Assembly (NCBI GenBank): GCA_016716745.1
Contig: JADJVD010000007.1
Location: 62,001-126,000 of the forward strand
Length of the DNA: 64,000 bases
Direction of reading: 5' to 3'
Source: Hyphomicrobiales bacterium
GTDB lineage: Bacteria; Pseudomonadota; Alphaproteobacteria; Rhizobiales; Beijerinckiaceae
In this document: positions 25,995-34,337 of the stretch, one piece after another
Position numbering within the stretch: position 1 is the stretch's first letter
Layout of the letters: the number at the start of each line of letters is the position of its first letter
Position numbers and translations under genes: made by a program
Notes under the pieces: model-generated
Told to the model about the DNA's origin: nothing
Databases searched by the model: none
What the model saw: the letters and a program-made list of their open reading frames with translations, nothing else

Positions 25995-27773
25995 ATGAAC
26001 CTGTTCGCCGACTTCCACGCCCGCATCGCCGCCATCCTCGCGCGCCTCCAGACGGAGGGGCGCCTTCCGGCCGAGCTCGATTTCGGACGCTTCGTCGTCG
26101 AGCCGCCGCGCGATCCCTCGCATGGCGATCTCGCCTGCAACGCGGCGATGGTGTTCGCGAAGGAGGCCAAAGCCGGCTTCGGCGCGCCGCGCGCCTTCGC
26201 CGAGGCGATCGTCGCCGCGCTGGCGCGCGAGGACAGCGTGGCGAGCGCCGAAGTGGCGGGGCCGGGATTCATCAATATTCGCGTGAAACCAGAAATCTAC
26301 GACCGGATCATCGCGTTCTGCGTGAACAATCCGGGCGTCTTCGGCCGGGCCGCGTCGGCGCCGGGCGCGGGCAAGGTCAACGTCGAATACGTCTCGGCCA
26401 ACCCGACCGGCCCGATGCATGTCGGCCATTGCCGCGGCGCCGTGTTCGGCGATGCGCTGGCGAGCCTGCTCGCCTTCGCCGGCCGCGCCGTGACGCGCGA
26501 ATATTACATCAACGACGCCGGCGCGCAGGTCGACGTGCTCGCCCGCTCCGCCTATCTGCGCTACCGCGAGGCGCTGGGCGAGGCCGTCGGCGACATTCCC
26601 GAGGGGCTCTATCCGGGCGACTATCTCAAGCCGGTCGGCGTCGCGCTGGTGGCCAAGTATGGCCGCTCGCTGCTGGATCAGCCGGAGTCGCAATGGCTCG
26701 CGCCGGTGCGCCAGTTCGCCATCGACGCGATGATGGACCTCATTCGCGAGGACCTGAAGGCGCTCGCCATCGAGCACGAGGTGTTCTTCTCCGAGCGCTC
26801 GCTGACCGTGAAGCACGGCGCAAGCGATGCGGTGATGGCCGCCGTCGACGCGTTGCGGGCCAAGAGCCTCATCTACGAAGGCCGTCTGCCGCCGCCCAAG
26901 GGCCAACTCCCCGAGGACTGGGAAGACCGCGAGCAGACGCTGTTCCGCTCCACCCAGTTCGGCGACGACGTCGACCGGCCGCTGCTGAAGTCGGACGGCG
27001 CCTACACCTATTTCGCCTCCGACATCGCCTACCACCGCTCCAAGTTCGAGCGCGGCTTCACGACGATGATCGACGTGTGGGGCGCCGACCATGGCGGCTA
27101 CGTCAAGCGGATGAAGGCGGCGGTCGCCGCGATCTCCGGCGGCGCGGCCGGGCTCGACGTCAAGCTGTGTCAACTCGTGAAGCTGATGCGCAACGGCGAA
27201 CCGGTCAAAATGTCGAAGCGGTCCGGGGACTTCGTGACGCTTCGTGATGTAGTGGACGAAGTCGGCGCCGACGCCGTCCGCTTCATGATGCTGTTCCGCA
27301 AGAACGACGCGCCGCTCGAATTCGATCTCGCCAAGGTGATCGAGCAGTCGAAGGACAATCCGGTCTTCTACGTGCAGTACGCCCATGCGCGCGGGCGCTC
27401 GACCCTGCGCAAGGCGCTGGAGGCGTTTCCGGACATGGACCTGACGCCGGCCGCGCTTCGCTCGGCCGATCTGGCGCTGCTGGACGACGCAGGGGAACGG
27501 GCGTTGATGGCGCTGATCGCCCAATACCCCCGCCTGATCGAGCAGGCCGCCCACGCCCACGAGCCGCACCGGATCGCGTTTTATCTGCACGACCTCGCGA
27601 GCGCCTTCCATTCGCACTGGAATCGCGGCAAGGACGAGCATGGCTTACGGTTTATTAATGAAGAAAAGCGATTTTTGACCCATGCGAGGCTGGCCTTGGT
27701 GAGTTCGTTCACCGCTGTCTTGGCCTCAGGCCTCGCGATTTTGGGCGTTTCGGCGCCCGAGGAGATGCGCTGA
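25995..27773 (+). CDS. argS: Arginine--tRNA ligase
   Basis: 592 residues, class I synthetase. The N-terminal additional domain (FADFHARIAAIL) precedes the HIGH-type NPTGPMHVGHCRG, the specificity region with a KMSKR-type VKMSKRSGDFVTL, and a C-terminal all-helical DALR anticodon domain. ATG 25995 gives MNLFADFHAR, the usual family start; the frame is open upstream but those residues are not conserved. 70 bases after dgt, probably one operon. The last 60 bases before 27680 are unusually AT-rich (CGGTTTATTAATGAAG) but encode the conserved GLRFINEEKRFLT. Confidence 0.97.
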   Translation: MNLFADFHARIAAILARLQTEGRLPAELDFGRFVVEPPRDPSHGDLACNAAMVFAKEAKAGFGAPRAFAEAIVAALAREDSVASAEVAGPGFINIRVKPEIYDRIIAFCVNNPGVFGRAASAPGAGKVNVEYVSANPTGPMHVGHCRGAVFGDALASLLAFAGRAVTREYYINDAGAQVDVLARSAYLRYREALGEAVGDIPEGLYPGDYLKPVGVALVAKYGRSLLDQPESQWLAPVRQFAIDAMMDLIREDLKALAIEHEVFFSERSLTVKHGASDAVMAAVDALRAKSLIYEGRLPPPKGQLPEDWEDREQTLFRSTQFGDDVDRPLLKSDGAYTYFASDIAYHRSKFERGFTTMIDVWGADHGGYVKRMKAAVAAISGGAAGLDVKLCQLVKLMRNGEPVKMSKRSGDFVTLRDVVDEVGADAVRFMMLFRKNDAPLEFDLAKVIEQSKDNPVFYVQYAHARGRSTLRKALEAFPDMDLTPAALRSADLALLDDAGERALMALIAQYPRLIEQAAHAHEPHRIAFYLHDLASAFHSHWNRGKDEHGLRFINEEKRFLTHARLALVSSFTAVLASGLAILGVSAPEEMR

Positions 27774-27886
27774 CGCTGAGCCGGAGGCCATAATCTGGCC
27801 CAGCCGATCGCGCAGGACATTTTTGGCGCCCGCGAGGCGCCGGGACCGCGGCGTAGCGTGACGCGGTCCGTCTGCGAGGTGTTGAG

Positions 27887-29938
27887 ATGAGCGAGCCGGC
27901 GCCTAAGACCCAGATCGACATCGAGGAATTCGAGCGTCGTCTGCGCTCTGCGACTACCGGTCGCGGGCAGGACGATCCACTCGCCGAGCTGGCGCGGCTC
28001 GTCGGTCGCGACGAGCGCCGCGGCCCCGCCGCCATGAGCGACGACGAGGAGGCGTTCCTCGCCGAATTGACCTCGCTGGCCGCCAAGCCGACCCGCGCCG
28101 CGCCGCCTGTCGCGCCGCAGCCGGTCAAGCCGCTGCCGAGCGCCACCATTCACGAGCTGGCCCGGCCCGACCTCGGGCGGCCCGCCCCGCGCCCCGAGCC
28201 GGCGGCCCACGAGCGCGCGCCTTCGATCGATCCGGCCTCGCGCCCGGCGCCGGCGGCGGCCGTCGCTGCGTCCCCGGTTCCGGTTCCGGTTCCGGTTCCA
28301 GTTCCGGCGCCGACGGCGCCTGTCGCCGTCGCGCAGCCGCCGCTCGCCGTTCCGGATGTCGAGCCCGCGGCGCCGGCCCCGACGCCCTCGATGGAGTTGC
28401 GCGGCGCGATCCTCGAGGACGCCGCGCCCGAGGCGTATGCCGAGCCCGCGCCCGAACTGCATCTGCCGCGCGCCGAGCCGATTGTCGTCGTGCCGGCCGA
28501 GCCGCTCGCCACGGCGAGCTTCTCGCCGACCGTGCGCGCCGCCGCCGCGCCTGCCCAGCGTTGGGACGTGGAGCCCTCGCCGGTCGCCGCGCCGGCGCCG
28601 CCGCCGGCCCCGCGCGATCTCGACGAAGGCGTCGTGCCGCCGCTGGCCCCGGTCGAGCCCGAGCCGATGCTCGAGGCGGCGGAGGCCGTCGACGAGGCGG
28701 AGGCGCCCGCCCGCTCCCGCAAGGGTCTCATTCTGGTGGCCGGTCTCGTCGGCTTCGGCGTCGTCGCCGCCGGCGCCGCCATCGGCCTGAAAGGCATGGG
28801 CGTCGTCGCCCCGAAGGATCCGCCGACCATTCAGGCCGGCGCCGCGCCGATCAAGGTTCAGCCGCCGGCCTCGGATGCGACGCAGACGAGCGGGCAGAGC
28901 GCCTCGGTGCTCGACCGCAAGACGGATTCGCCCGCCGCCGCCAAGGTGGTCTCGCGCGAGGAGCAGCCGGTCGACCTGTCGCGCCAGGCTCCGCGCATCG
29001 TCCGCACGACGCCGATCGCCGGCGCGCCGGTGGCCGGCGCCTCTCCGCTGACCGCGGCGCCGGGCGCCAATCCTCAGGGCGCATTCCCGGAACCGCGCAA
29101 GGTCCGCACCGTCACGGTTCGTCCGGACGGTTCGCTGCTCGGCGCGCCGTCGCAGACCGGCGCTCCCGCCATCGTCGCGTCGATTCCTTCTCCGACCGTC
29201 GCGCCAACCGTCGCGCCAACCGTCGCGCCGACCGTTGCGCCGCCCGCGCCGCCGCCGGTCGTCGCCGCCGGCGCTCCGCCGCAAGCGGTTTCCGCGCCGT
29301 CGCCCGCCAATCCGGCAGCCGCCGCAGTTCCGGCGACGCCCGCCGCGCGTCCGCAGATCGCCGCCGCGCCGCCGGCGCCGAAGGTCGAGGCTCCCGCCGT
29401 CGAGACGCCGAAGCCGGCGCAGGCCGCGCCTGCGACCCCGGCGGTCAAGACCACGAGTCGCGTCGTCCCGAACCCGCCGGCCCCGGTGACGACGGCCAAG
29501 CCGCGCTCCGTCGCCGCCGCGCCCGCGCCTCGCTCGGCCGTCGTCGAGCCCGAGGCTGCGACCGACGAGCAGGTGGAGGAGGTCAAGCTCCCCTTCGGCC
29601 GCCGCACCGCCTCGGTCGCCCCCGCTGCGGAGGCGCCGGCCTCCACTGGCGCGACGCAGCCGGCCAGCGCGCCGCGCGCCGCGGCCTCGACGGGCGGGGA
29701 CTTCGCCGTCCAGCTCGTCGCCGCGCCCTCCGAGCAGGAGGCCAGGGAGACCGCGAGCCGGCTGCGCAGCCGCTACTCGGCGCAGCTCTCCGGCCATTCC
29801 CCCGCCGTCCGCAAGGCGGAGGTGGGCGGCAAGACGGTGTATCGCGTGCGCGTCGGCGGCATGAGCCGCGACGAGGCGACGTCGCTCTGCACGCGCCTGC
29901 AATCGGCTGGCGGAAGCTGCTTCGTCGCGCGCAACTGA
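27887..29938 (+). CDS. SPOR-domain membrane protein
   Basis: 683 residues. A cytoplasmic Pro/Ala/Glu-rich N-terminus (about 1-280) is followed by one membrane segment (about 282-302, GLILVAGLVGFGVVAAGAAIG), a long Pro/Ala periplasmic linker, and a C-terminal SPOR domain (about 605-683: GDFAVQLVAAPSEQEARETA ... VYRVRVGGMSRDEATSLC), which binds denuded septal peptidoglycan. The place between argS and nagZ is the conserved location in this order. Two simple-sequence stretches in the gene are listed separately. Ends with an intrinsic terminator, so nagZ and later genes have partly separate expression. Confidence 0.93.
   Translation: MSEPAPKTQIDIEEFERRLRSATTGRGQDDPLAELARLVGRDERRGPAAMSDDEEAFLAELTSLAAKPTRAAPPVAPQPVKPLPSATIHELARPDLGRPAPRPEPAAHERAPSIDPASRPAPAAAVAASPVPVPVPVPVPAPTAPVAVAQPPLAVPDVEPAAPAPTPSMELRGAILEDAAPEAYAEPAPELHLPRAEPIVVVPAEPLATASFSPTVRAAAAPAQRWDVEPSPVAAPAPPPAPRDLDEGVVPPLAPVEPEPMLEAAEAVDEAEAPARSRKGLILVAGLVGFGVVAAGAAIGLKGMGVVAPKDPPTIQAGAAPIKVQPPASDATQTSGQSASVLDRKTDSPAAAKVVSREEQPVDLSRQAPRIVRTTPIAGAPVAGASPLTAAPGANPQGAFPEPRKVRTVTVRPDGSLLGAPSQTGAPAIVASIPSPTVAPTVAPTVAPTVAPPAPPPVVAAGAPPQAVSAPSPANPAAAAVPATPAARPQIAAAPPAPKVEAPAVETPKPAQAAPATPAVKTTSRVVPNPPAPVTTAKPRSVAAAPAPRSAVVEPEAATDEQVEEVKLPFGRRTASVAPAAEAPASTGATQPASAPRAAASTGGDFAVQLVAAPSEQEARETASRLRSRYSAQLSGHSPAVRKAEVGGKTVYRVRVGGMSRDEATSLCTRLQSAGGSCFVARN
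28275..28304 (+). repeat. Hexamer repeat CGGTTC inside the SPOR gene
   Basis: CGGTTC four times from 28275, followed by the variant CAGTTC, encoding a PVPVPVPVPV run. Copy-number change is in frame and would only lengthen or shorten the linker. Confidence 0.8.
29195..29242 (+). repeat. 12-base tandem repeat inside the SPOR gene
   Basis: Four units ACCGTCGCGCCA with two third-copy and fourth-copy substitutions (29195-29206, 29207-29218, 29219-29230, 29231-29242), encoding TVAP four times in the periplasmic linker. Confidence 0.8.
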
Positions 29939-29961
29939 GTCGCGCGGGTTTTCGTCGATCA

Positions 29962-29991
29962 GGCCCGGCCCAGCGCCGGGCCTTCTTTTAT
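29962..29991 (+). terminator. Intrinsic terminator after the SPOR gene
   Basis: GGCCCGGC (29962-29969) and GCCGGGCC (29975-29982) form a perfect 8-base stem with a 5-base loop, followed by TTCTTTTAT. This is the clearest rho-independent terminator in the window, 24 bases after the SPOR stop and before the nagZ ribosome site. Confidence 0.88.
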
Positions 29992-30009
29992 CCAGGAGGG
30001 TCGGACGGC

Positions 30010-31056
30010 ATGGCGATCCACGCCTTCATCTGCGGCTGCGCCGGGCTCGAACTGACGGCCGAGGAGCGCCGCTTCGTCGCCGATGCCCGGCCCTGGGGCC
30101 TCATCCTGTTCAAGCGCAATATCGGCGATCCCGCGCAGGTCTCGAAATTGACTCGCGATTTTCGCGAGGCGTGCGGCCGCGACGACGCGCCTGTCCTGAT
30201 CGATCAGGAGGGCGGTCGCGTGCAGCGCATGGGTCCGCCGCACTGGCGCCGCTATCCGCCGGCGGCGATGTTCGAGCGCGTCGCCAACGATCCGTACGTC
30301 GCCCGCGAGCTGGCGCGCATGTCGGCGCGCATGATGGCGCACGACCTTCTGTCGGTCGGGATCAACGTCGATTGCGTTCCCGTGCTCGACGTGCCGGCGC
30401 CTGGCAGCCATCAGATCGTCGGCGACCGCGCCTATGCGGCGGGGGCCGAGCGCGTCGCCGTTCTCGCCCGCGCCGCCGCCGAGGGGCTGATCGCCGGCGG
30501 CGTGCTGCCGGTTGTCAAGCACATGCCCGGCCACGGCCGCGCGACCGCCGACAGCCACCTCGAACTGCCCGTGGTCGACGCCCCGCGCGCCGAACTGGAG
30601 GCGAGCGACTTCCTGCCGTTCCGCGCGCTCGCCGACATGCCGATGGCGATGAGCGCGCACGTCGTCTTCACCGCGCTCGACCGCAAGGGGCCGGCCACCA
30701 CCTCCCGCAAGGTGGTGCGCGGGATCATGCGCGGCGCGCTCGGCTTCGACGGGCTGATCATGTCGGACGATCTGTCGATGCAGGCGCTGAAGGGCGACAT
30801 GCGCGCCCGCGCCGAAGCCGTGTTCCGCGCCGGCCTCGACATGGCGCTGCATTGCAACGGCAAGCTCGACGAGATGCGCGCCGTCGCCGAGGCCGCGCCG
30901 AAGCTCGCCGGCAAGGCGAAGCGCCGCGCCGAGGCGGCGCTGGCGCGCGCCCGGCACGCCCCGAGCCGTTCGATCCTGTGGACGCCGCCGAAAGGCTGGA
31001 CAGGGCGCTTGCGAACAAGGGATAGAGCGAGCAATGTCCGACGCTCCAAGACCTAG
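30010..31056 (+). CDS. nagZ: Beta-N-acetylhexosaminidase, C-terminus probably frameshifted
   Basis: Cytosolic family GH3 enzyme of peptidoglycan recycling, removing GlcNAc from anhydromuropeptides. Signature KHMPGHGRATADSHLELP (Lys/His/Asp), and the nucleophile Asp is in MSDDLSMQAL. ATG 30010 follows CAGGAGG. The last 30 residues of the open frame (SRSILWTPPKGW ... RRSKT, to 31056) are not family-like and overlap the scpA start by 23 bases. In the next frame the same DNA reads PFDPVDAAERLDRALANKG and stops at 31025. One extra G after about 30964 (CCCCGAG to CCCCGGAG) gives APEPFDPVDAAERL, the normal end. So the true end is likely 31025, 8 bases before scpA. Confidence 0.93.
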   Translation: MAIHAFICGCAGLELTAEERRFVADARPWGLILFKRNIGDPAQVSKLTRDFREACGRDDAPVLIDQEGGRVQRMGPPHWRRYPPAAMFERVANDPYVARELARMSARMMAHDLLSVGINVDCVPVLDVPAPGSHQIVGDRAYAAGAERVAVLARAAAEGLIAGGVLPVVKHMPGHGRATADSHLELPVVDAPRAELEASDFLPFRALADMPMAMSAHVVFTALDRKGPATTSRKVVRGIMRGALGFDGLIMSDDLSMQALKGDMRARAEAVFRAGLDMALHCNGKLDEMRAVAEAAPKLAGKAKRRAEAALARARHAPSRSILWTPPKGWTGRLRTRDRASNVRRSKT

Positions 31057-31882
31057 TGGCTCGGAGCGTGATTTGGCCGCCGAACTCCCGTTCGAATCGG
31101 ACCTCGCCGTCGACAAGGGCGACAGCGAGCCGACCTTCGTCGTCGACGTCGACGGCTTCGAAGGTCCGCTCGACCTGTTGCTCGAGCTGGCGCGCCGCCA
31201 GAAGGTCGATCTGGCCAAAATCTCGGTCCTGAAGCTCGCCGAACAGTATCTCGCCTTCGTCGAGGAGGCGCGCCGCGTGCGCCTCGAACTCGCCGCCGAC
31301 TATCTCGTCATGGCGGCCTGGCTCGCCTACCTGAAGTCGCGCCTGCTGCTGCCGGTGACCGGCAAGGCGGAGGAGCCGCTGGCCGCGGACCTCGCCGCCG
31401 CGCTGGCGGAGCGCCTGCGCCGGCTCGAACAGATGCGCGCCGCCGCCGAGCGCCTCGTCAACCGCCCGCGCCTGGGACGGGACATCTTCACGCGCGGCGC
31501 GCCGGAGGAGATCCAGACTACCTCGCAGGTGATCTGGAAGGCCTCCCTGTTCGACCTGCTGACGGCCTACGCCCGCCAGCGCCAGACTCAGGCGCTCTCG
31601 CGCGTCACCTTCAAGAAGCGCGAGGTCTGGTCGCTCGCCGAGGCGCGCGAGGCGCTGGAGCGGCTGGCCGGCATCGCCCGCGAATGGACGGTGCTGGACG
31701 ATTTTCTGATCGAGTATTGCGTCGACCCGGCGATGCGGCGCACGGCGCGCGCCTCGTCCTTCTCGGCGTCGTTGGAGATGGTGCGCGAGGGGCGAATCGA
31801 CCTACGTCAGGATGCGGCGTTCGCGCCGATCTGGGTGCGGGGCCGGGGGCCGCGTCTCGTCGCTGCGGGCGAGGAGGGGTGA
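31034..31882 (+). CDS. scpA: Segregation and condensation protein A (kleisin)
   Basis: 282 residues. Kleisin subunit of the Smc-ScpAB complex that condenses and separates chromosomes. The family start FEGPLDLLLELARRQKVDL and the Smc-contacting helices, and the C-terminal winged helix, are visible. The stop overlaps the scpB start by one base (TGATG), so ScpA and ScpB are translationally coupled. Rhizobial ScpA are usually of this length. The smc gene is not in the window. Confidence 0.95.
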   Translation: MSDAPRPSGSERDLAAELPFESDLAVDKGDSEPTFVVDVDGFEGPLDLLLELARRQKVDLAKISVLKLAEQYLAFVEEARRVRLELAADYLVMAAWLAYLKSRLLLPVTGKAEEPLAADLAAALAERLRRLEQMRAAAERLVNRPRLGRDIFTRGAPEEIQTTSQVIWKASLFDLLTAYARQRQTQALSRVTFKKREVWSLAEAREALERLAGIAREWTVLDDFLIEYCVDPAMRRTARASSFSASLEMVREGRIDLRQDAAFAPIWVRGRGPRLVAAGEEG

Positions 31883-32715
31883 TGGATCGCGTGGACGTGC
31901 GTGACGAGGCAGACCTGCGTGAAGAGCTGGTCAACGGAGACGACGACATGACCGATCCGGCGCGCTTGTTCGAACTCGCAGCCGAAATGGGGGCCGCCCC
32001 CGAGGCGCCGCTGCCGGCCGGCGTTCCCTCCGAGGCGGCGCGCATCGCCGAGGCGCTGCTGTTCGCCTCCGCCGAGCCGCTGGAGGAGCGCGAGATCGCC
32101 CGCCGCCTGCCGGAGGGCGTCGCCGTCAAGGAGACGCTCGCCGAGCTGAAGGCGTTTTACGCCCCGCGCGGCGTCAATCTCGTCCGCGTCGCCGGCAAAT
32201 GGCTGTTCCGCACCGCCTCCGATCTCGGCTGGCTGATGTCGCGCGAGGCGGTGGAGCCGAAAAAGCTCTCGCGCGCCGCGCTCGAGACGCTGGCGATCGT
32301 CGCCTATCACCAGCCCGTCACCCGCGCCGAGGTCGAGCAGATTCGCGGCGTCGCCATCTCCAAGGGGACGATGGACGTGCTGCTGGAGACGGGCTGGGTG
32401 CGCATGCGCGGCCGCCGCCGCGCGCCGGGCCGGCCGATCACTTACGGGACGACCGAGGCGTTCCTCATGCATTTCGGCCTCGAGACGGTGGGCGATCTGC
32501 CCGGCCTTGACGAGTTGAAGGGCGCGGGCCTGTTCGACGGCCGCCTGCCGCCGGGCTTCGGCGTGCCGGCGCCCTCCGACGATCTGGCGCTGACGGAGGA
32601 CGAAGAGCCGCTGGAGGACGGGGATTCGCTCGGCGAATTCGCGCCCGAGGCCGCCGCCAACGAGGACGAGCCGTCGCTCGATCTCGACGCCGCCCCGCGC
32701 GCCGAAAGCGCCTGA
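31882..32715 (+). CDS. scpB: Segregation and condensation protein B
   Basis: 277 residues. Winged-helix dimer that binds ScpA. The core PSEAARIAEALLFASAEPL ... LSRAALETLAIVAYHQPVTRAEVEQIRGV ... RGRRRAPGRPITYGTT is unmistakable. ATG 31882, with GAGGAGGGG in front, is taken as start; ATG 31948, within the same frame, is an alternative since the first 25 residues are not conserved. The last 55 residues are acidic and low complexity. Confidence 0.95.
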   Translation: MDRVDVRDEADLREELVNGDDDMTDPARLFELAAEMGAAPEAPLPAGVPSEAARIAEALLFASAEPLEEREIARRLPEGVAVKETLAELKAFYAPRGVNLVRVAGKWLFRTASDLGWLMSREAVEPKKLSRAALETLAIVAYHQPVTRAEVEQIRGVAISKGTMDVLLETGWVRMRGRRRAPGRPITYGTTEAFLMHFGLETVGDLPGLDELKGAGLFDGRLPPGFGVPAPSDDLALTEDEEPLEDGDSLGEFAPEAAANEDEPSLDLDAAPRAESA

Positions 32716-32805
32716 CCCGCCGCCGGACTTGAATGGCCGCCCGATCCGGGCGAAACAGCGGGCGCCGAGCGTTCGGCGCCCCGCGATGCGAGCCCGGACC
32801 CGCCC

Positions 32806-33951
32806 TTGACCGCGCGCATTCCGAAACCTGCCGGCGAACCGGCGCCCCCCGGCTGGGGCGAACGCGGCACGGCGGGCGCCGTCATCGCCGCCGAACTCGC
32901 CTTCGAGAAGCTCTGGCGCAGCTACGGGTCGGGCCTCGCCATCGACGGGCTGAGCCTCGTCGTGCGGCCGGGCGAGGTGGTCTGTCTCGTCGGCCCGTCC
33001 GGCTGCGGCAAGACCACGCTGCTGCGCCTCGCCGCCGGCATCGAGCGCCCGAGCGGCGGCCGCGTGCTGCTCGACGGGCGGGAGGTCTCCGGCCCCGGCG
33101 GCCATGTCCCGCCGGAGCGGCGCGGCGTCGGCCTGATGTTTCAGGATTACGCGCTGTTTCCGCATCTCTCGATTCTCGACAATGTGCGCTTCGGCCTCGC
33201 CGACATGAGCGAGCCCGCCCGCAGCGATCTCGCCCGCCGCGCGCTCGCCCGCGTCGGCCTGTCCGGCTACGAGGCGGACTTTCCGCACATGCTCTCGGGC
33301 GGCGAGCAGCAGCGCGTCGCGCTCGCCCGCGCGCTCGCGCCGCGTCCGGGCGTCCTGTTGATGGACGAGCCCTTCTCCAATCTGGACGGCCGGATGCGCG
33401 ACGAGGTGCGCGAGGGCGCGCTCGCCATCATCCGCGAGACGCGCGCTACCGCCATGATCGTCACCCACGATCCGGAGGAGGCGCTGCGCGTCGCCGACCG
33501 CATCGTGCTGATGCGCGCCGGCCGGATCGAGCAGACGGGGCGCGGCGAGGACCTCTATCTGCGCCCCGCGAGCCTGTTCGCCGCGCGCTTCTTCTGCGAG
33601 CTGAACGAGGCGCCGGGCCGCGTCGCGCGCGGCCGGGTCGAGACGGCGCTCGGCGCCTTCCCGCCGCCGGCGGGCGCCGAAGAAGGGGCGGCCGCGCTGG
33701 TCTGCGTGCGGCCGACGGGTGTCGCCCTCGCGCCCACAGGGGCCGGGCAGGGCGTCCCCGGACGGGTTCTGGCGCGCCGGTTCCTCGGCGACGTCGATCT
33801 CTACGAGGTCGCCGTCGGCGGCCTGTCGAAGCCGCTCGCCTGCCGGCACAGGCCGGCGCGCGCCGGCGGCGCCGACTACGCGCCCGGGGCGGACGTCGCC
33901 GTCTCGATAAGGCCTGAGGACGTTCTTGTTTTTGCCGTGTCGGACCCTTAG
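32806..33951 (+). CDS. ABC transporter ATP-binding protein, Fbp/Pot type, without visible partners
   Basis: 381 residues. Complete nucleotide-binding domain: Walker A GPSGCGKTT, Q-loop MFQDYALFP, signature LSGGEQQRVALARALA, Walker B VLLMDEPFSNLDG and switch His in IVTHDPEEA, followed by a C-terminal TOBE-like domain (about 265-381). This is the arrangement of iron(III)/polyamine/sulfate importer ATPases. No permease or binding protein lies nearby, which is unusual. TTG 32806 is the only reasonable start; conservation begins about residue 30. It lies between scpB and tatA. Confidence 0.9.
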   Translation: MTARIPKPAGEPAPPGWGERGTAGAVIAAELAFEKLWRSYGSGLAIDGLSLVVRPGEVVCLVGPSGCGKTTLLRLAAGIERPSGGRVLLDGREVSGPGGHVPPERRGVGLMFQDYALFPHLSILDNVRFGLADMSEPARSDLARRALARVGLSGYEADFPHMLSGGEQQRVALARALAPRPGVLLMDEPFSNLDGRMRDEVREGALAIIRETRATAMIVTHDPEEALRVADRIVLMRAGRIEQTGRGEDLYLRPASLFAARFFCELNEAPGRVARGRVETALGAFPPPAGAEEGAAALVCVRPTGVALAPTGAGQGVPGRVLARRFLGDVDLYEVAVGGLSKPLACRHRPARAGGADYAPGADVAVSIRPEDVLVFAVSDP

Positions 33952-34005
33952 GTTCGCGGTGAGGCCGCCCTGCGCGGCGCAATGGATTGCGCGGAGTGAC
34001 GCACA

Positions 34006-34254
34006 ATGGGTGGCTTCAGCATTTGGCACTGGATCATCATCGGTCTGATCGTCGTCCTGCTGTTCGGCAAGGGCAAGATTTCGGACCTGATGGGCGACGT
34101 CGCCAAAGGCATCAAGTCCTTCAAGAAGGGCATGGCCGAGGATGACGAGGCCAAGGCCGATCCGGCCAAGCCGGTCGAGCCGATGCGCACGATCGACCAT
34201 CAGGCCGCCGCGACGGTGGAGAAGAAGGCCGAAGACGTCCGCAAGGCTGTCTGA
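34006..34254 (+). CDS. tatA: Sec-independent protein translocase TatA
   Basis: 82 residues. Short N-terminal membrane segment (FSIWHWIIIGLIVVLLFGKG), the hinge GKGKI, and the amphipathic helix KISDLMGDVAKGIKSFKKGM, then an acidic tail. Forms the pore of the twin-arginine export system. First gene of tatABC, followed by an 83-base spacer with two hairpins before tatB. Confidence 0.97.
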   Translation: MGGFSIWHWIIIGLIVVLLFGKGKISDLMGDVAKGIKSFKKGMAEDDEAKADPAKPVEPMRTIDHQAAATVEKKAEDVRKAV

Positions 34255-34273
34255 TCCCGCGCGCCAAGGCGTT

Positions 34274-34330
34274 CCGCCGCTCCCGGCGGCGGAGAAGAAG
34301 ACGTTCCGCCCCTTCGTGAGGGCGGAGAAC
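34274..34330 (+). promoter_or_regulatory. Two hairpins in the tatA-tatB spacer
   Basis: CCGCCG/CGGCGG (34274-34279 and 34284-34289, 4-base loop) and CCGCCC/GGGCGG (34306-34311 and 34320-34325, 8-base loop; flanked by complementary GTT and AAC). The two share GTTCCGCC and GGCGGAGAA, so they look like an imperfect duplication. No T-run follows. They could stabilise the tatA end of the mRNA or reduce read-through, so that TatA is made in excess of TatB and TatC. Confidence 0.45.
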
Positions 34331-34337
34331 GGGTCTC

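Noticed and set aside
30010..31056. NagZ stop at 31056 as a natural 23-base overlap with scpA
   Set aside because: The tail is not family-like, and the alternative frame gives a conserved end with normal spacing.
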